Shown: positions 59,917 through 64,000 of the stretch, one piece after another
Position numbering within the stretch: the first letter of the stretch is position 1
Layout: each line of letters opens with the position of its first letter
From: Prochilodus magdalenae
Taxonomy: Eukaryota; Chordata; Actinopteri; Characiformes; Prochilodontidae
Length of the DNA: 64,000 nt
NCBI GenBank assembly: GCA_024036415.1
Contig: JAMWET010003539.1
Location: 63,501-127,500 of the forward strand
Direction: 5' to 3'
Program-made: the position numbers and the translations under genes
Notes under the pieces: generated by a model
What the model saw: the letters and a program-made list of their open reading frames with translations, nothing else
Database searches by the model: none
Told to the model about the DNA's origin: nothing

Positions 59917-62390
59917 TAGTTGTGCGACTGTTCTTTTGATGATGGGTGTAGTGGTTTGTGTTTGGCTGCTGATGCACTTTCACTGGTGTATATGCTGAAC
60001 CAGAAAGCTCTCATTGGCGATATCTCAGACGAACAGACTTAGCGTTATTAGCGTACGGCTTTGTCTCCGTTTCCTACAGGAAGCACGTGAGGTGAGCTTT
60101 CCGATGCCGATCACCCAGCGGATTAATGTTATCGCTCCACTCCACACCAGATGAAAGGAACTGAGTAAAAGTGTGATATCATTAAATGAAACTCCGTCAC
60201 CGGCCAAACAGGAAGACGCCCCAGAAGGGGCAGGAAGAGAGCCGTTATTTCCCCCTGACCAGGCCTGGCCCGGACGCTCTCTGTTTGTGTAGCAGCTGGA
60301 CGCTGGCTTTCCACCAATCCCTGGCCAGGTCAGGAGTTTGCGTTGTTTCAGACGGGCAGAGTTACAGCACTGAATACATTCGGTCTGTGTCTCACGCGCT
60401 CATCCAGACAACACAGTGAGGGGTAGTTTATGAATAACGGATGGAATGGTCCCCCTGATGGACCTTTGGACTTTGGAATCGGAAACAAGACAGGAGATCC
60501 AGTAGGCCAGACATGTACCCCGCCCCCCACGCTTCTATAGGAACCAGCTTTGTTTGGCTGCTTGCTTGGGCTTATTGTGTTGTCGAACCGTATAGCTCCT
60601 CCCCTTTTTTGGCCAATGAAATTCTCAGCTTCATATCGTGATGCTCCCACATCCGTATCTTCTTGGGATTATACGCAAAAGCCTCCGAACATGTAGAGCC
60701 TTAAGGCCACCACACACAGGACGGAAACCATTGTTTTCAATGGAGCTATGGACGCTGGCATAAGCTCAAGGCTCCAAGGACTTTTCAGTTCCCGGATGCT
60801 TCCCAGTGCGCCCTGCAGTATATTCCCATTACCGCCTTAAATTAAAGATACACTGACACACAGAAAGGCCACAGATCACAAAGGAAGCAAGTCTTTTGGA
60901 CCAACAGACCAATGCTAATGGTCTGTTAGCTCAGCTAGCATCACTAGCGTTTACACGTTACACTAGCACTACACGTTTTCAGCTGGAACACACCCAGACG
61001 AGTACACCGATGGCGTGTATCTGCTTCCTCTGCCAGTGTGAAGCCCAGGTTCACATCCCTGTCCTGATTTCACTGTCTTAGCTTCCTTAGACGGAGTTAG
61101 CACGTTAGCATGTTTTCATTTTTAGTTTAGTTGTATGCTAGCTTAGCTTAACTTTGTATCCGGAAACCAGGGGAGGTGAAATCAGGACAGGGAAGTGGGA
61201 TCGGGCACCGCACCAGCGTTTTATAGAGATGCCCGGCTCTGTGGCGCTACGTGACCGTGTGCTGTGACGTGTCCGGTGTGCTGAGCCCTTCAGAGTTCAG
61301 CACATTGTTCTAAAATTGGTCTGTCTACATGCTTATGTGCGGTTTTAGGACATCTCTGTGTTTCTCTGGTAGCGGAGGAGTTCTGTGTGCGGTAGGAATG
61401 GAGACGGTTGCGGTGCAGTTTACTGTTGTTCCTGCTGTTTCCCGATTCACCGGCAGCTCTTTCCTGGATGCTGGGTTAAAGTTTTTATCCATGAGATACT
61501 GACTCTCTTGGTGAAACTAAGCCGCTCTATCCCACAGGAGCTCCAGTTCGAGTTCCAGTTGGGTTAATTCTCATCTCCTCGTCCTCTGTGGCCAGTGGTG
61601 TTGGGGTAGTTGCTCAAAAACCTGAGCTCTTCATTATTACAAAGGAAACAGTAGCAGATACATCGCTCTCAGAGGATCCAATCTGGATCCAATTTGGATC
61701 CTCGGGCCTTCAGATTTACTGGATCCATTTTGATCGTAACGTGTATTTGGTGGGAATTTCATGGAATCCCAGGTATGACTCTTTTTGTTTGGCGTTGTGA
61801 ACCTTCGGAATGTCGATCAGCTGGTTTTACTTTAGTAGTATAAAAGCTAACTCTGTCTAGCCAACATAACCAGCTGGTGCTAGCGTCAGCTTACTGGTTT
61901 ATTTATTATTAAATATTAAGTATTAATAATGAAACAAATAATGAGTATTTGTCAAACTTTTGATTCCACATTCCCACAAACTCCACTTTCCTGACTTACC
62001 ATCCCCCCCGACGGTTCCCACCGTGTGTACACCATAAGGAAAAAAAACGACGGCTCAGTGAATTCCCATATCTGCAGAGAGCATGTTGTTAACACTTTGT
62101 GGGAAGACCCCTAGCACAGGGTTAGATGTTGACAAAGAATAAAGCCCCCCCCCCCGACATGTGCGGATATCCCTGACCGCCTGTTTCTTTCTTATCCTCT
62201 TTTCCTGCTAGTTATTTTCAGTTCCAGTCATTCGTAGTGACCACACGGCTTTTAACCCTTAGCAGCCGCAATTACGGCTGGCGAGATCAAAAACCACACT
62301 GTACATATTCTATAGATTACTATTATAGATAGCTCTGTAGAATTTACCAATTCTAATCAAACTGTACCACATTTGTGTTTGCAGGTATCA
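59917..62390. other. Intergenic, nothing recognised
   Basis: This is 2.5 kb without a supported gene. Open frames at 60186-60419, 61385-61567 and 61588-61800 are short, with no domain. A pair of adjacent ggatccaa(t/a) words occurs near 61675-61700. Confidence 0.5.
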
Positions 62391-62830
62391 GGTAGGTATA
62401 TATATACAGTATATATACATATTTATATATTTTAACATTTTTTATTACAGTGTATTATTATGAAAATGATTATTATTATTTAATTATTATTATTATAAAA
62501 TTATGTTATTATGAAAAGTATATTATTTTTAAAGTTATTACAGTTTATATTAGTATTTTAGTTGACTTTGAAACAGGTGTAATAAGATCAGGAGTGCAGG
62601 CTGTCACTATCAATTGTATATCAGATGTTTATGCTATTTATTATAGCTACTATAGTTAATAATGTAGAATTTAATTAGAATTTTAAAAAAATTAATACGT
62701 ATGTAATGTAAATTCATATGACGCTGGTGCTACATATTAATCTGATTTTGCTTGGCCCCCTATGATTGTTACTCCAATTCTATATATGTATATATATATA
62801 TATGATGTATATATGCACACACTTAAATCA
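62390..62830. repeat. AT-rich low-complexity sequence with TA runs
   Basis: Stretches of tatata at 62396-62420 and 62783-62815, and tta-rich sequence at 62450-62520. Confidence 0.8.
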
Positions 62831-64000
62831 TCTATCACAACACGGCCTGAACATTTACTGGCTGAACTGATCGAGTCTGGTTTTGTGTCTGGAGCACAGC
62901 TGGTGGCTCTGGACCGTCCGTCCGTCCGTCTGTGGGTCAGGAAACAGTGGGGTTTATCTGCACATGGGCAAAGGACACAGGGGTCACCATAAACATCGTT
63001 TTACTGGGAGTCATGTGCTGGAAGGTCAAAGGTCGAGTCTCATCTGAAACATGGTCTCAGGGTTGTAAAGTGACCAACATTGGCTTCCTCAGTGTTTAGC
63101 CTGGTGGCTTCCGGGCTGCTTTCCTCGGAATGTGTTTACACTGTATTTACTTAGGATTACTCAAACGACAGGAACCGCTGTGGCCCACATTCCGCATGTT
63201 CGTCTGGCCTATTGCTGCATAGATTGACCACTCACAGTTGCATTAATGCCACACATCAGCCAAAAGTCAATCATCAACCTTGCAATGGTGCTGTATCTCT
63301 CAGTACTAAAATGCTAGCTTAGCATTCGTTAGCTTACAGATCAGTTTGCTGGGGTCAGGACTGGTTCATTCCCAGTGGCTGTGTGATGTGTTTGTGTGAT
63401 GCATGCTGGGAACTGTAGTGAGAGAAGACTGATGAAAAAAGGCGCTACACTTTGTGGCGCTACACACGTGTAGCGTGTGATGGCTAGCAAGTGACAAGTG
63501 ACCAGTCATTTCCTACGTGAGCTTTTAGAGGTGGACGTCTGGTTCCATTCACCTCCACTGTGAGCTGTTCTGACCCAGAGAAGTGGCCAAACCGCTCTGA
63601 ATGACTTTGCTTACATCCGAAATGTTTAAATATCCATACATTTGCAAAAGTAATCAGAATTCCCCGTCAAAGTCCCGCTGATCGGGAGCACCGGGGCTGG
63701 ACGGAGGTGGACGCAGTGTGGGCCTGTGTTTAATGAAACAGGCCTTTACTGGGATGACACCCACAAGCCCCCCAGGGCTGTGCTCAAACCCAGAGCTGTG
63801 GGATTTAACTCCGCCCTCCAGGGTCATAAAAGGCCCTCATTATGTCAAGTGTCCAGACACTGACCAACAGGCCTCATAACGGCCACATAAAGGGCAGCAG
63901 GGTGACGGGCTGTGGCGTCCAACGTGTCAAAAGTGGCCCGACCTGCTCCAATAAAACGACGCTGGGCCCTCGGGTTATGTAAGGCTGGTGCCAGAGTGAC
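62830..64000. other. Intergenic, mostly unique
   Basis: No gene was recognised up to the window end. The last 350 bp is rich in GC and in aggcc words but gives no open frame of note. Confidence 0.5.
63401..63419. promoter_or_regulatory. ZNF143/Staf-type motif candidate
   Basis: The sequence gcatgctgggaactgtagt is close to the complement of the known ZNF143 site (ACTACAATTCCCAGCATGC), differing at one central base. Such sites are frequent in vertebrate promoters, but a chance or repeat-borne match cannot be excluded. Confidence 0.35.

Overview
The window is genomic DNA from a vertebrate, almost certainly a teleost fish. It holds one recognisable protein-coding gene with GT-AG introns and a CpG-rich 5' end. 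Around it are fish-type Tc1/mariner relics, tRNA-derived SINEs, and many (CA)n, (ATTC)n and minisatellite arrays. No bacterial, plasmid or phage features, no rRNA or functional tRNA genes, and no CRISPR array were seen. Species cannot be fixed from the sequence; the repeat families I recognise are those of teleosts such as catfish, characins and zebrafish.

Gene. A plasma-membrane Na+/H+ exchanger of the NHE1 type (slc9a1; the a or b paralog is not resolved) runs on the minus strand. The first five coding exons are visible: 31854-31521, 11020-10560, 10276-10026, 6673-6456 and 3832-3630. They join in frame with canonical splice sites (intron phases 1, 0, 2, 1, 0) to give 489 codons, essentially the whole transport domain. 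The exons for the cytoplasmic regulatory tail lie beyond the left edge (position 1). Upstream on the minus strand are a GC-rich leader with a short uORF, a TATA motif at 32559-32567 and a CCAAT motif at 32599-32603.

Introns (1-31520). These are mostly unique sequence. Intron 1 (20.5 kb) carries a 37-40 bp minisatellite with a 191-bp higher-order period (12246-13096), a 135-bp (CA)n tract (14145-14279) and an old Tc1-like relic (19850-20440).

Upstream intergenic region (32.8-64 kb). I found no convincing gene. It is packed with repeats. There are three copies of one internally deleted Tc1-like element (37.5, 53.3 and 59.3 kb), three copies of a second Tc1-derived element that keeps only an N-terminal transposase part (39.6, 50.1 and 54.8 kb), and a full-length but decayed Tc1-like element (34.2-35.5 kb). 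SINEs occur at 33.25, 37.2, 38.7-39.1, 50.6 and 55.0 kb, and there is an LTR-retrotransposon remnant with a tRNA-Leu-type primer site (55.58 kb). Tandem arrays have units of 4, 12, 29, 42, 43 and 54 bp, followed by a 640-bp GT-rich block and a 640-bp polypyrimidine/polypurine block. The last 4 kb is mostly unremarkable.

No new multi-gene system was found. The most notable observations are the repeated deletion derivatives of one Tc1 element, minisatellites that appear to have grown out of dispersed repeats, and a 43-bp array whose variation is concentrated at its single CpG.
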